Source of the DNA: CAIMZW01 sp037135095
GTDB taxonomy: Bacteria > Actinomycetota > Actinomycetes > Nanopelagicales > Nanopelagicaceae
Assembly: GCA_037135095.1 (NCBI GenBank)
Contig: JBAXKZ010000018.1
Coordinates: forward strand, 1-27,800
Direction: 5' to 3'
Length of the DNA stretch: 27,800 nucleotides
Shown piece by piece: positions 15,957 through 23,084 of this stretch. The position numbers were made by a program, and so were the translations under genes. The stretch's first letter is position 1. Each line of letters starts with the position of its first letter. Below the pieces are notes generated by a model that saw nothing but the letters and a program-made list of their open reading frames with translations, ran no database searches and was not told the origin of the DNA.

Positions 15957-15992
15957 GAGAACTTTTGGAATAATGAGTTCCAAAGTGTTCTC
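15957..15992. promoter_or_regulatory. Long inverted repeat between the response regulator and malic enzyme genes
   Basis: GAGAAC (15957-15962) and TTTGGAA (15964-15970) pair with TTCCAAA (15978-15984) and GTTCTC (15987-15992), around a seven-base loop: 13 paired bases with one small internal asymmetry. Neither strand has a T-run after it, so it is a weak terminator candidate and a better operator or mRNA-structure candidate, 63-98 bp before the malic enzyme ATG. Confidence 0.5.
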
Positions 15993-16021
15993 TGACACAT
16001 GATCGTTACTAACCAGTAGAA

Positions 16022-16747
16022 CTACTTGATGATGCCAGCCGCAGTTGCTCGGTGAACAAGTTCAGCGCGCTTTCGCGTATGTAACTTGATCGAAGCATTG
16101 TGGATGTGAAATTTAACGGTGCTCTCAGAGATAAAGAGTGAGTGTGCGATCTGCTTATTTCCCAGACCCTGCGCCGTCAGTTTTACAACGTCGAGTTCGC
16201 GCTCGGTCAACTGCTCAGTGACAGAGTGAGGGGCACCAAAATTCTTTGAAACTAGGGCGCCGATTCCCTTTCCAAAAGCGGTCTCCCCTTCCTGGACAGC
16301 TCTTACAGCTTTGATCAATTCGTCTGAGGTAGTTTGACTCTTGATCATGTAACCCAAGGCACCCCGGCGAAGCGCTTCAATTACAATTAACTCAGAAACC
16401 GAAGAGGCCAAGATCAAAATCTTGGTATTTGGAAAACGTTCGGCCACGGTGTTGCAAACGAGTAGCCCTTTATTAGTGTCATCACCCAAATCGAGATCAA
16501 TTATTAAAACATCAGGCGCATGCTCTTCTACTGATGCTAAAACCGCATCGTATGTTTTCGCCTCATCCACAATTGCGGTGCTTGGCGAGCGCTCTAAGAT
16601 CGAGCGAATTCCGGCGCGGGAGATGGAACTGTAATCGGCGACGACAACTCGGGTTCGAGCCTGCGGGGCTCTCCTGCCCCTCGCAACATCATCGCGATTT
16701 GCTACCGAAATTGGGCTCTTGGTCACGGTTAGTACGGTATGACCCAA
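16022..16747 (-). CDS. NarL/LuxR-family response regulator
   Basis: A receiver plus LuxR-type HTH protein, 241 residues from the TTG used here. The receiver spans about 32-150: acidic pocket Asp38, phosphoacceptor Asp84 in VLIIDLDLGDD, Ser115 in ILASS and Lys136 in GYMIKS. The second acidic pocket residue, commonly Asp in ADDH, is Tyr39 (VADYSS). The HTH is LTERELDVVKLTAQGLGNKQIAHSLF... (180-240). The first 31 residues are not part of the receiver and the start is unsure; GTG at codon 8 is an alternative. No histidine kinase is in the window, so it is an orphan here. It is divergent from the aldehyde dehydrogenase gene and may control it or itself through the repeats between them. Confidence 0.88.
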   Translation of the reverse strand: MGHTVLTVTKSPISVANRDDVARGRRAPQARTRVVVADYSSISRAGIRSILERSPSTAIVDEAKTYDAVLASVEEHAPDVLIIDLDLGDDTNKGLLVCNTVAERFPNTKILILASSVSELIVIEALRRGALGYMIKSQTTSDELIKAVRAVQEGETAFGKGIGALVSKNFGAPHSVTEQLTERELDVVKLTAQGLGNKQIAHSLFISESTVKFHIHNASIKLHTRKRAELVHRATAAGIIK

Positions 16748-16784
16748 GGGGCTACCTGTCCATATGGCTAGTACTCATACCCAC

Positions 16785-16803
16785 CATTCGGGCCTCATTC
16801 GGG
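16785..16803. promoter_or_regulatory. Tandem CATTCGGG direct repeats, 11-bp period
   Basis: CATTCGGG is at 16785-16792 and again at 16796-16803, one helical turn apart, in the divergent region between the response regulator and the aldehyde dehydrogenase. Same-face tandem sites are a common operator form. The neighbouring response regulator is the obvious candidate binder, but this is inference. Confidence 0.35.
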
Positions 16804-16859
16804 TAGGAAAGTGTGATTTGCCTATCTAATGCACCAGCCAAGTCCTAACGTGAACCAAC

Positions 16860-16885
16860 TTGATCGAGCAACCATGCGCGATCAA
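16860..16885 (+). promoter_or_regulatory. Inverted repeat just before the aldehyde dehydrogenase ribosome binding site
   Basis: TTGATCG (16860-16866) and CGATCAA (16879-16885) form a perfect 7-bp dyad with a 12-base spacer. The Shine-Dalgarno AAGGAG begins two bases later and the ATG is at 16897. It could be an operator or a leader hairpin that affects access to the ribosome site. Confidence 0.4.
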
Positions 16886-16896
16886 AAAGGAGAAAA

Positions 16897-18420
16897 ATGA
16901 CCATTTACGCACCTCCCGGACAGCCAGGAAGCGTTGCGAGCTACAAAGCGCGCTACGACCACTGGATTAACGGGCAGTATGTGCCACCATCATCTGGGCA
17001 ATATTTCGAAAACCCCACCCCGGTCACCGGCCAAGTCTTCTGCGAAGTCGCTCGCGGAAATGCTGCCGATGTCGAGCTCGCCCTGGATGCCGCTCATGCC
17101 GCCTTTAAGAGTTGGGGTAAGACCTCCGCAACCGAGCGCTCCAATATCCTGCTCAAGATCGCTGATCGCATGGAAGCAAACCTTGAAGCCTTGGCCGTGG
17201 CCGAGACTTGGGAGAATGGCAAGCCAGTTCGCGAAACCTTGGCCGCCGATCTTCCCCTTGCCATCGATCACTTCCGTTACTTCGCTGGTGCATTGCGTGC
17301 CCAAGAAGGCTCACTGGCGGAATTGGATGATGACACCGTCGCTTATCACTTCCACGAACCATTGGGCGTAGTCGCTCAAATTATTCCGTGGAACTTCCCG
17401 TTGCTGATGGCAACTTGGAAATTGGCACCAGCGCTAGCGGCAGGAAACTGCATCATTCTGAAGCCAGCCGAGCAGACGCCAGTGTCAATTCACTTCTGGA
17501 TGGATCTAATCAAAGATCTTCTACCACCAGGAGTGTTAAATATTGTTAATGGGTTCGGCGTTGAAGTCGGAAAGCCATTGGCATCATCTCGCCGAATTGC
17601 AAAGGTCGCCTTTACTGGTGAAACCACTACCGGTCGACTCATCATGCAATACGCAGCAGATAACATCATTCCCGTCACATTGGAGCTCGGCGGCAAGAGC
17701 CCAAATATTTTCTTCAACGATGTTGCTCGCGCTGATGATGATTTCTATGACAAGGCGCTTGAAGGCTTCACAATGTTCGCGCTTAACCAAGGTGAAGTTT
17801 GCACTTGTCCATCACGCGGATTAATCGAAGCCGGTATCTATGACAAGTTCTTGTCCGATGCAACAGCACGTACCGAAAAGATCATTCAAGGAGATCCTTT
17901 GGATACCAACACCATGATCGGTGCCCAAGCTAGTTCGGACCAACTTGAGAAGATTCTTTCCTACTTCGAAATTGGCAAACAAGAGGGCGCACGAATTGTC
18001 ACCGGTGGAACTCGCGCCGAACTTCCGGGCGATCTTGCTGGTGGCTACTACATAACCCCAACAATCTTCGAAGGCAAGAACTCAATGCGAATCTTCCAAG
18101 AAGAAATCTTTGGCCCAGTTGTTTCCGTTACCAAGTTCGATGGCTTTGATAATGCCATGGAGATTGCCAATGACACGCTTTACGGCTTAGGTGCCGGAGT
18201 CTGGACGCGCGATCTACATTTGTCATATCGAGCTGGTCGAGCTATTCAAGCCGGTCGTGTTTGGACCAATTGCTATCACGCCTATCCAGCACACGCTGCC
18301 TTCGGTGGCTATAAAGCGTCAGGAATTGGGCGCGAAAACCACAAGATGATGCTCGATCACTACCAACAGACCAAGAACCTTCTGGTCTCTTATTCACCAA
18401 AGAAGCTAGGCTTCTTTTAA
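16897..18420 (+). CDS. NAD-dependent aldehyde dehydrogenase (AcoD/ExaC-like)
   Basis: A 507-residue aldehyde dehydrogenase oxidising an aldehyde to its acid. Motifs: IIPWNFPLLMATWKLAPAL (162-180, Asn166), KPAEQTP (189-195), FTGETTTGR (239-247), LELGGKSPNIFF (262-273, catalytic base Glu263), NQGEVCTCPSR (297-307, catalytic Cys302) and EEIFGPV. Its N-terminus (YKARYDHWINGQYVPP) and the NQGEVCTCPSR variant are those of the acetaldehyde/chloroacetaldehyde dehydrogenases AcoD and ExaC. A DUF779 gene follows, a known pairing for this subfamily, so short-chain aldehyde removal or alcohol oxidation is likely. The start has a strong AAGGAG Shine-Dalgarno. The C-terminus (LLVSYSPKKLGFF) is typical. It is first of a three-gene plus-strand run and divergent from the response regulator. 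Confidence 0.93.
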   Translation: MTIYAPPGQPGSVASYKARYDHWINGQYVPPSSGQYFENPTPVTGQVFCEVARGNAADVELALDAAHAAFKSWGKTSATERSNILLKIADRMEANLEALAVAETWENGKPVRETLAADLPLAIDHFRYFAGALRAQEGSLAELDDDTVAYHFHEPLGVVAQIIPWNFPLLMATWKLAPALAAGNCIILKPAEQTPVSIHFWMDLIKDLLPPGVLNIVNGFGVEVGKPLASSRRIAKVAFTGETTTGRLIMQYAADNIIPVTLELGGKSPNIFFNDVARADDDFYDKALEGFTMFALNQGEVCTCPSRGLIEAGIYDKFLSDATARTEKIIQGDPLDTNTMIGAQASSDQLEKILSYFEIGKQEGARIVTGGTRAELPGDLAGGYYITPTIFEGKNSMRIFQEEIFGPVVSVTKFDGFDNAMEIANDTLYGLGAGVWTRDLHLSYRAGRAIQAGRVWTNCYHAYPAHAAFGGYKASGIGRENHKMMLDHYQQTKNLLVSYSPKKLGFF

Positions 18421-18476
18421 GCCGTAGCCCTTCAATTAATAGGTTTGGAGCCATCATCTACCCATCCCGCGTCGAT

Positions 18477-18857
18477 GTGAGCCCAGAAGCAGCGGAGTTT
18501 CTTCGCTACTTAACTGGCGTGCATGGACCACTGATGTTTCATCAATCAGGTGGGTGTTGTGATGGCTCCTCTCCAATGTGTTACCTAGTCGGTGAATTTA
18601 GAGTCGGCGGCTCCGACGTCTTCTTAGGTGACTTAACTATTGAAGGAATAACAGAGCCCATTAAAGTCTGGATCTCGCTCCCCCAATTTGAATATTGGAG
18701 CCACACCCACATAACCATCGATGTCGTCGTTGGTCGCGGTGGCGGCTTTTCGATAGAAGCTCCTGAAGGTAAACGTTTTCTAATTAGATCCCGGTTATTT
18801 AATGATGAAGAAACCCGAGCACTTGAAGGTGCGCCTATTTTGACTGGCGCTTATTGA
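18477..18857 (+). CDS. DUF779 family protein, aldehyde dehydrogenase companion
   Basis: A 126-residue protein from the GTG used here. The family signature is plain: GPLMFHQSGGCCDGSSPMCY (residues 17-36) with three cysteines, then FRVGGSDVFLGDL, FEYWSHTHITIDVVVGRGGGFS and EAPEGKRFLIRSR. Its function is not established; it accompanies AcoD/ExaC-type dehydrogenases and its Cys-rich motif suggests metal or thiol chemistry. The GTG has no Shine-Dalgarno. In the same frame, upstream codons encode YPSRVDV, which resembles how family members start, and GGAG at 18447-18450 stands five bases before an ATC codon at 18456. The real start may therefore be a rare ATC. Confidence 0.85.
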   Translation: MSPEAAEFLRYLTGVHGPLMFHQSGGCCDGSSPMCYLVGEFRVGGSDVFLGDLTIEGITEPIKVWISLPQFEYWSHTHITIDVVVGRGGGFSIEAPEGKRFLIRSRLFNDEETRALEGAPILTGAY

Positions 18858-18910
18858 ATTCCTCATTAGTGGCATAGAGTAAAACCCTACGAAGAGATGA
18901 ATGGAAAACT

Positions 18911-20356
18911 ATGACCACCCAGTCCTTTAACCCGCGCACAGGTGAAGCCTTCGGGCCAGAAATTGCCGATACTTCAGCCTCGCAAGTTGAAGCCATAATT
19001 GATAAAGCGGTTGCGGCCTTTGAAAAATGGTCCAGTGCAACAGAGGCAGAACGCGCAGCGGCATTAATTGGGATAGCGGATGCCTTAGATGCGAACTCCA
19101 CTGCGTTGGTTGAAATCGCGGATTTGGAAACTGGACTCGGTGTTCCGCGCTTAACGGGTGAAGTGGGTCGAACTACCTTTCAACTCCGAGAGTTTGCGCG
19201 CACATTAATCGATGGTCGATTTACGAACTCTGAAGTTGACGCTTTTTCAGATGCACCGCTGCCTGCTGGGCATCCGGAATTGATCCGATCTCTTACTCCG
19301 CTTGGAATTGTTGTCGTCTTTGGCGCCAACAACTTTCCCTTCGCCTTCAGCGTGCTTGGCGGCGATACCGCATCGGCGCTAGCCGCCGGTTGTGCTGTTA
19401 TTGCAAAAGCTCATCCGTCACATCCTCAAACCTCTAACCAAGTATTTGCTTTAGCTCAACAGGTATTAGCAGCACAGGGATTTAACGATGCTCTTACCTT
19501 GATTCAGGGCGTTGAAGCTGGAGTCACCGTCCTAAATTCGCCAAAGGTTAGCGCCGGTGCTTTCACCGGTTCTCGTCGCGGTGGACGTGCATTATTTGAT
19601 ATTGCGCAATCGCGTGAAACGCCAATTCCATTTTATGGCGAATTGGGAAGCGTGAATCCTGTAATTATTCTCAGTTCAGCAATTACCGACGCGAACGCCC
19701 TATCTTCAGCATATTTGGATTCTCTTCTGCTTGGCAACGGTCAGTTTTGCACCAACCCGAGCATCCTGCTCGTTCCGGCCAAATCGCCAATGCTCACGGA
19801 AATTGAGGGGCAAATATTGGAGCGGAAGCCAACACCATTTCTCAGCCCTGGCACCAAAAGCGCCCACGATTCAAATCGCGTTGAACTCGCTAGGTTGCTT
19901 GGAAGTGTTGTTGTTCATGGCCAAGAGATTAATGATGGCGGGCTATATTCGGCCCCTGCAATTCTGGTAACTAATGTTGCCAGCGTTCTCGCTCAGCCAA
20001 GAGCGCTAGAAATTGAATGCTTTGGTCCTACCGGTCTCGTTATTACATATGAAAACGTCTCCGAACTCCTCGAAATTATTGCAAACCTAGAAGGCGCTTT
20101 AACTGGATCGGTATTTTCGGCAACAACTGATCCCGATGCTGTGACCTTGTGCAGTGCTCTTGCCAGAAAAGTTGGGCGGCTCTCTTGGAATTCTTGGCCA
20201 ACCGGCGTGGCTGTGACTATTGGTCAACACCACGGCGGGCCATATCCAGCTTCTACTTCGCCAATTCATACCTCGGTTGGATTGCATGCAATTGTCAGAT
20301 TCTTGCGCCCAGTTTCCTACCAAAACTTTCCGGCAGAAATTGCCGCGAAACTTTAG
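18911..20356 (+). CDS. NADP-type aldehyde dehydrogenase (ketoglutarate-semialdehyde-dehydrogenase-like)
   Basis: A 481-residue aldehyde dehydrogenase of the 'NADP+' branch that includes type III 2-oxoglutarate semialdehyde dehydrogenases and the Vibrio fatty-aldehyde enzyme. Motifs: VVVFGANNFPFAFSVLGGD (134-152, Asn141), AKAHPSHPQTS (165-175), GAFTGSRRGGRALFD (216-230), FYGELGSVNPV (241-251, Glu244) and GNGQFCTNPS (275-284, Cys280). The FCTNPS form and ANNFPFAFSV are diagnostic of this branch rather than the common ALDHs, which suggests a sugar-acid, hydroxyproline or long-chain aldehyde substrate. The ATG has a weak GGAAAA site, 53 bp after DUF779. No sugar-acid dehydratase gene is adjacent to fix a pathway. 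Confidence 0.88.
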   Translation: MTTQSFNPRTGEAFGPEIADTSASQVEAIIDKAVAAFEKWSSATEAERAAALIGIADALDANSTALVEIADLETGLGVPRLTGEVGRTTFQLREFARTLIDGRFTNSEVDAFSDAPLPAGHPELIRSLTPLGIVVVFGANNFPFAFSVLGGDTASALAAGCAVIAKAHPSHPQTSNQVFALAQQVLAAQGFNDALTLIQGVEAGVTVLNSPKVSAGAFTGSRRGGRALFDIAQSRETPIPFYGELGSVNPVIILSSAITDANALSSAYLDSLLLGNGQFCTNPSILLVPAKSPMLTEIEGQILERKPTPFLSPGTKSAHDSNRVELARLLGSVVVHGQEINDGGLYSAPAILVTNVASVLAQPRALEIECFGPTGLVITYENVSELLEIIANLEGALTGSVFSATTDPDAVTLCSALARKVGRLSWNSWPTGVAVTIGQHHGGPYPASTSPIHTSVGLHAIVRFLRPVSYQNFPAEIAAKL

Positions 20357-20391
20357 TTTTCTTTTATTCAGCGAAGCTGGGTGAAACCAAT

Positions 20392-20446
20392 CTTCGCCAA
20401 TTCTGCTGGGCCGATAGGTAGCAAACCTCAGACAGAATTGGCAAAG
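20392..20446. terminator. Inverted repeat between convergent genes, possible two-way terminator
   Basis: A 14-bp stem (20392-20405 with 20433-20446, one G-U pair) encloses a 27-base loop that itself contains an AGGT/ACCT mini-stem. It lies between genes ending at 20356 and 20467. The TTAAAAAAG near 20455 gives a U-run only for the minus-strand transcript, and on the wrong side of the stem, so terminator function is uncertain. Confidence 0.4.
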
Positions 20447-20466
20447 ATACCTAGGTTAAAAAAGAG

Positions 20467-20769
20467 TTACATCGCTCCAAGTTCGAAGATTTCGATGCTC
20501 TGCTTTCCGGCTTTTGCCGAGAGCAGTGGATGTCCCGTGGTCAAAGCCTGTGCTGACGCCAGGTTTGGGGCCTCGATGATTGTGTAGCCGGTAAAGTTAG
20601 TCGCCTTTGCGGTGGAACCGTCATCGACTACTACGCCGCTGGTTGCAAAGGGAGCGCCTTCATCAACTAAGCCAGAGCCAACTTTCCCAGCCCAAGCTCC
20701 CCATGCGGCACCAAACTCTGGTGACATTTCTACTTCATGGCCTCGGTAAAGATACATAAATTTACTCAT
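20467..20769 (-). CDS. YCII/DGPF-domain small protein
   Basis: A 100-residue protein matching the YCII-related ferredoxin-like fold: MYLYRGHEVEM at the start, a middle helix (AAWGAWAGKVGSGLVDEGAPF), a strand with GYTIIEAPNLASAQALTTGHPLL and a closing IEIFEL. Such proteins often accompany ArsR-SRPBCC or sigma-factor genes; their biochemical role is unknown. Its ATG lies eight bases inside the end of the upstream gene, with AAGGAA as Shine-Dalgarno, so it is the last gene of the arsR operon. Confidence 0.82.
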   Translation of the reverse strand: MSKFMYLYRGHEVEMSPEFGAAWGAWAGKVGSGLVDEGAPFATSGVVVDDGSTAKATNFTGYTIIEAPNLASAQALTTGHPLLSAKAGKQSIEIFELGAM

Positions 20770-21739
20770 CTATTTTCCTTCCGGTAAATGCGATTAGTTG
20801 CTGAAGTGGCGGGAGCGCTCCCGAGACGGCTATAGCCGGGCCGAAGGCACCGCGGGCGCGGAAATCTTCGGAGATTATGCGTTTGGAGTTACTAAGGACG
20901 TAGTTGGCAACCACATCCGATACCTCGTATGGCTGATTCGTGGCGATCGCGATATCCCAACCATGAATCAATATTTCTTGTGCAATCAACCCAGAAACTA
21001 TGGGCGCCGGAAAAGTTGCAAAACGCAGATCGATCTCACGCTTTAAGCCTTGCAATCTAAATGCTTCAATTGTTCGAGCCGCTAAATTTGCAAAGCGCGC
21101 CTCTGGTGTTAATTGGGATTCAGCGGTTAATTCGAGACCTAACCCACGAGTCAGATTAGAAACCGCGCGATAAAGATGTTCAATCAATTCTCCGACGTTC
21201 ATCTCGGGACAGGGCGTGGGTTTCTCAAAATCATCTGGCGCTACGTTGGCAAGAACTTGTTGAGTAGTTACTAAGACCGCTTCCAAAATACTGAACTCAT
21301 CTAAATGTTCGGGAGCGAATTTCCAGGGGTCGGCGATCTCTATTCCCGTTGCGCAATAATCAACCAGCCGGGCCAAATAGTGATCCCAACCTTCGGCATG
21401 CCCAGCGGCTTGTTCCGCGCTCAAACCATCATGTACAAGTCGTAAATTGGTTCCGCCGCTGACCCCTTCAAGAGTGATCGTTACGATAGAAGCGCCCGGC
21501 GGCAAATCCGATTGACCTTCCCAGCCCCAACTTAGAGTTAGCTTCTTTCCTGGAATTAACTCAACAACATTTCCGGCGGCGCTGTGACCCGGCGTAATCG
21601 TCCAGCGATATTCCCCGCCAACCTGTAGATCAATCCGCGATGCAACCGTCTTCCAGCGCCGAAGCCGTTCTGGTTGAGTTACCAAGTCATAGACCGCATA
21701 TGGATCGAGCGGTATAAAAACTGTTGTATCAAATGCCAT
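20762..21739 (-). CDS. SRPBCC (AHSA1-type) - mycothiol-dependent isomerase-like (TIGR03086) fusion
   Basis: A 325-residue two-domain protein. Residues 1 to about 135 are an AHSA1-like START/SRPBCC ligand-binding domain: VFIPLDPYAVYDLVTQPERLRRWK, GGEYRW, LTLSWGWEGQ, SIVTITLE and GHAEGWDHYLARL. Residues about 150-325 are a DinB-related domain with TPCPEMNVGELIEHLYRAV (175-193, His188) and EILIHGWDIAIAT (255-267, His259), as in TIGR03086 and maleylpyruvate isomerases, where histidines hold a metal used with mycothiol. Function is unknown; ligand sensing or detoxification is plausible. The start overlaps the arsR stop by one base (TAATG), with GGGAG upstream. Middle gene of the operon. Confidence 0.85.
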   Translation of the reverse strand: MAFDTTVFIPLDPYAVYDLVTQPERLRRWKTVASRIDLQVGGEYRWTITPGHSAAGNVVELIPGKKLTLSWGWEGQSDLPPGASIVTITLEGVSGGTNLRLVHDGLSAEQAAGHAEGWDHYLARLVDYCATGIEIADPWKFAPEHLDEFSILEAVLVTTQQVLANVAPDDFEKPTPCPEMNVGELIEHLYRAVSNLTRGLGLELTAESQLTPEARFANLAARTIEAFRLQGLKREIDLRFATFPAPIVSGLIAQEILIHGWDIAIATNQPYEVSDVVANYVLSNSKRIISEDFRARGAFGPAIAVSGALPPLQQLIAFTGRKIDE

Positions 21740-22062
21740 TAGCGCACTCCCTTTTTCCGTTTTGGCATCACTTGTTGGGCATCAAGAAGCAGTAGTTCTA
21801 CTTCGTTTTGCCAGAATTGATCTAAAAAGAATTGGTGCAGTTTGGCCATCCCGCCAGACTCAATTTGGTAAATTCGATTACGTCCCACTTTACGAGCGCT
21901 TACTAAACCAGCTTCCTCTAACAGCAAAAGTTGTTGCGAAATAGCCGAGCGAGAGACTGGGAAAGCATCGGAAATTTCAGAGACCGTCTTTTCGCCTTTT
22001 GCTAACAATTGCAGCAGGCGACGACGCTGTGGTTCGGCAACTAACTCCAACAGATCGGGCAT
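21739..22062 (-). CDS. ArsR-family winged-helix repressor
   Basis: A 107-residue winged-helix regulator from the ATG used here: LLELVAEPQRRRLLQLLAKGEKTVSEISDAF, then recognition helix region VSRSAISQQLLLLEEAGLVSARKVGRNRIYQIE. There is no CxCxC metal site, so it is not a classical arsenic/cadmium sensor; it matches the ArsR proteins that pair with SRPBCC genes. A GTG 18 bases upstream (22078-22080) is also open. ATG is preferred because the family normally starts right before this helix, and because a consensus-like promoter (TTGCCA-N18-TAACCT) lies seven bases before it. A palindrome on that promoter suggests autorepression of the whole operon. Confidence 0.88.
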   Translation of the reverse strand: MPDLLELVAEPQRRRLLQLLAKGEKTVSEISDAFPVSRSAISQQLLLLEEAGLVSARKVGRNRIYQIESGGMAKLHQFFLDQFWQNEVELLLLDAQQVMPKRKKGVR

Positions 22063-22069
22063 GCGGGAT

Positions 22070-22099
22070 AGGTTAGCCACCGCTAACGCATTATGGCAA
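22070..22099 (-). promoter_or_regulatory. arsR promoter, probably leaderless
   Basis: Minus strand: TTGCCA (22094-22099), an 18-base spacer, TAACCT (22070-22075), seven bases, then ATG at 22062. There is no Shine-Dalgarno before this ATG. The divergent trhO promoter is within 60 bp. Confidence 0.5.
22072..22087. promoter_or_regulatory. Candidate ArsR operator overlapping the -10 box
   Basis: GTTAGC-CACC-GCTAAC is a perfect 6-4-6 palindrome. It covers most of the proposed arsR -10 box and the adjoining spacer, an ideal place for repression. An operator of this length suits a dimeric winged-helix protein. Confidence 0.55.
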
Positions 22100-22134
22100 G
22101 CATTTCCGCGTTAATTTTTGGCAAACTAAAGAAT

Positions 22135-22162
22135 TTGGCGACCACCCTCGCCTGACTAGAAT
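22135..22162 (+). promoter_or_regulatory. Leaderless promoter of trhO
   Basis: TTGGCG (22135-22140), a 16-base spacer, TAGAAT (22157-22162), six bases, then GTG at 22169. Transcription would start at the initiator codon. The GAGGG directly touching the GTG is too close to serve as a normal Shine-Dalgarno. Confidence 0.6.
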
Positions 22163-22168
22163 CGAGGG

Positions 22169-23077
22169 GTGGAGCTGCAGAAAATCATTCTTTATTACGG
22201 GTTTACCCCGATCTCAGATCCCGATGCCGTGCGCCTATGGCAGCAATCCCTCTGCGACTCCTTAGGGCTAAAAGGGCGCATCTTGATCTCCCCCCATGGC
22301 ATCAACGGCACCCTAGGCGGGGATATGTCCGCGCTAAAGAAATATGTGAAGCTAACCAAAGGCTATGTCGGGTTTAAGAAGATTGATTTCAAGTGGTCCG
22401 AAGGTCTGGGCAATGATTTTCCTAGATTGAGCGTCAAGGTCCGTAGCGAACTGGTTGCCTTTGGCGCCCCTACTGAAATTACCGTGAACGAAAAAGGTGT
22501 TGTTGGTGGCGGCGTGCATTTAAAGCCCTACGACGTAGACAAATTAGTTGAGGCGCGGGGCGATGAAGTTGTCTTCTTTGATGGCCGAAATGCCTTTGAA
22601 GCGAAAATTGGGAAATTCAAGAATGCAATCGTCCCTGATGTGACTACCTCACACGATTTTGTCGCCGAAATTGAAAGTGGTAAGTATGACCATCTAAAAG
22701 ATAGACCGATTGTTACTTACTGCACCGGTGGTATTCGCTGTGAAATTCTCTCATCGGTGATGATCAAGCGCGGCTTCAAAGAGGTCTACCAAATTGAGGG
22801 CGGAATTGTTCGCTATGGCAAGAAATTCGGAGACCGCAGTCTTTGGGAAGGATCGCTGTATACCTTTGATGCCCGCATGGCGATTGACTTCTCGGATGAA
22901 GCAAAAATTATAGGCGAATGCGAAAAATGCGCAGCACCAACAAAGCAGTTCTACAACTGTGCTCGAGTTGCATGCCATGAACTTGTTCTGCTTTGCGCTG
23001 ACTGCGCCACCCATGATTCCAGCCGAAGTTGTATTCATGAAAATCTTCCACAACGCGATTCTGAATTGATCGGCTAA
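22169..23077 (+). CDS. trhO: tRNA uridine(34) hydroxylase (rhodanese family)
   Basis: A 302-residue YceA/TrhO protein that hydroxylates U34 at the wobble position of tRNAs. N-terminal domain: ILYYGFTPISDP, LKGRILISPHGINGTLGG (34-51). The rhodanese domain has KPYDVDKLVE, FFDGRNAFEAKIGKFKNA and the active loop YCTGGIRCE (184-192, Cys185 and Cys191), followed by GFKEVYQIEGGIVRYGK. The C-terminal part has the cysteine-rich ECEKC...NCARVACHELVLLCADC pattern, likely metal binding. All hallmarks are present and the length is normal. The GTG start fits the promoter upstream. The MFS gene follows after seven bases. Confidence 0.93.
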   Translation: MELQKIILYYGFTPISDPDAVRLWQQSLCDSLGLKGRILISPHGINGTLGGDMSALKKYVKLTKGYVGFKKIDFKWSEGLGNDFPRLSVKVRSELVAFGAPTEITVNEKGVVGGGVHLKPYDVDKLVEARGDEVVFFDGRNAFEAKIGKFKNAIVPDVTTSHDFVAEIESGKYDHLKDRPIVTYCTGGIRCEILSSVMIKRGFKEVYQIEGGIVRYGKKFGDRSLWEGSLYTFDARMAIDFSDEAKIIGECEKCAAPTKQFYNCARVACHELVLLCADCATHDSSRSCIHENLPQRDSELIG

Positions 23078-23084
23078 TTAAACA

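Noticed and set aside
15957..15992. Reading this dyad as an ordinary Rho-independent terminator
   Set aside because: No T-run follows the stem on either strand.
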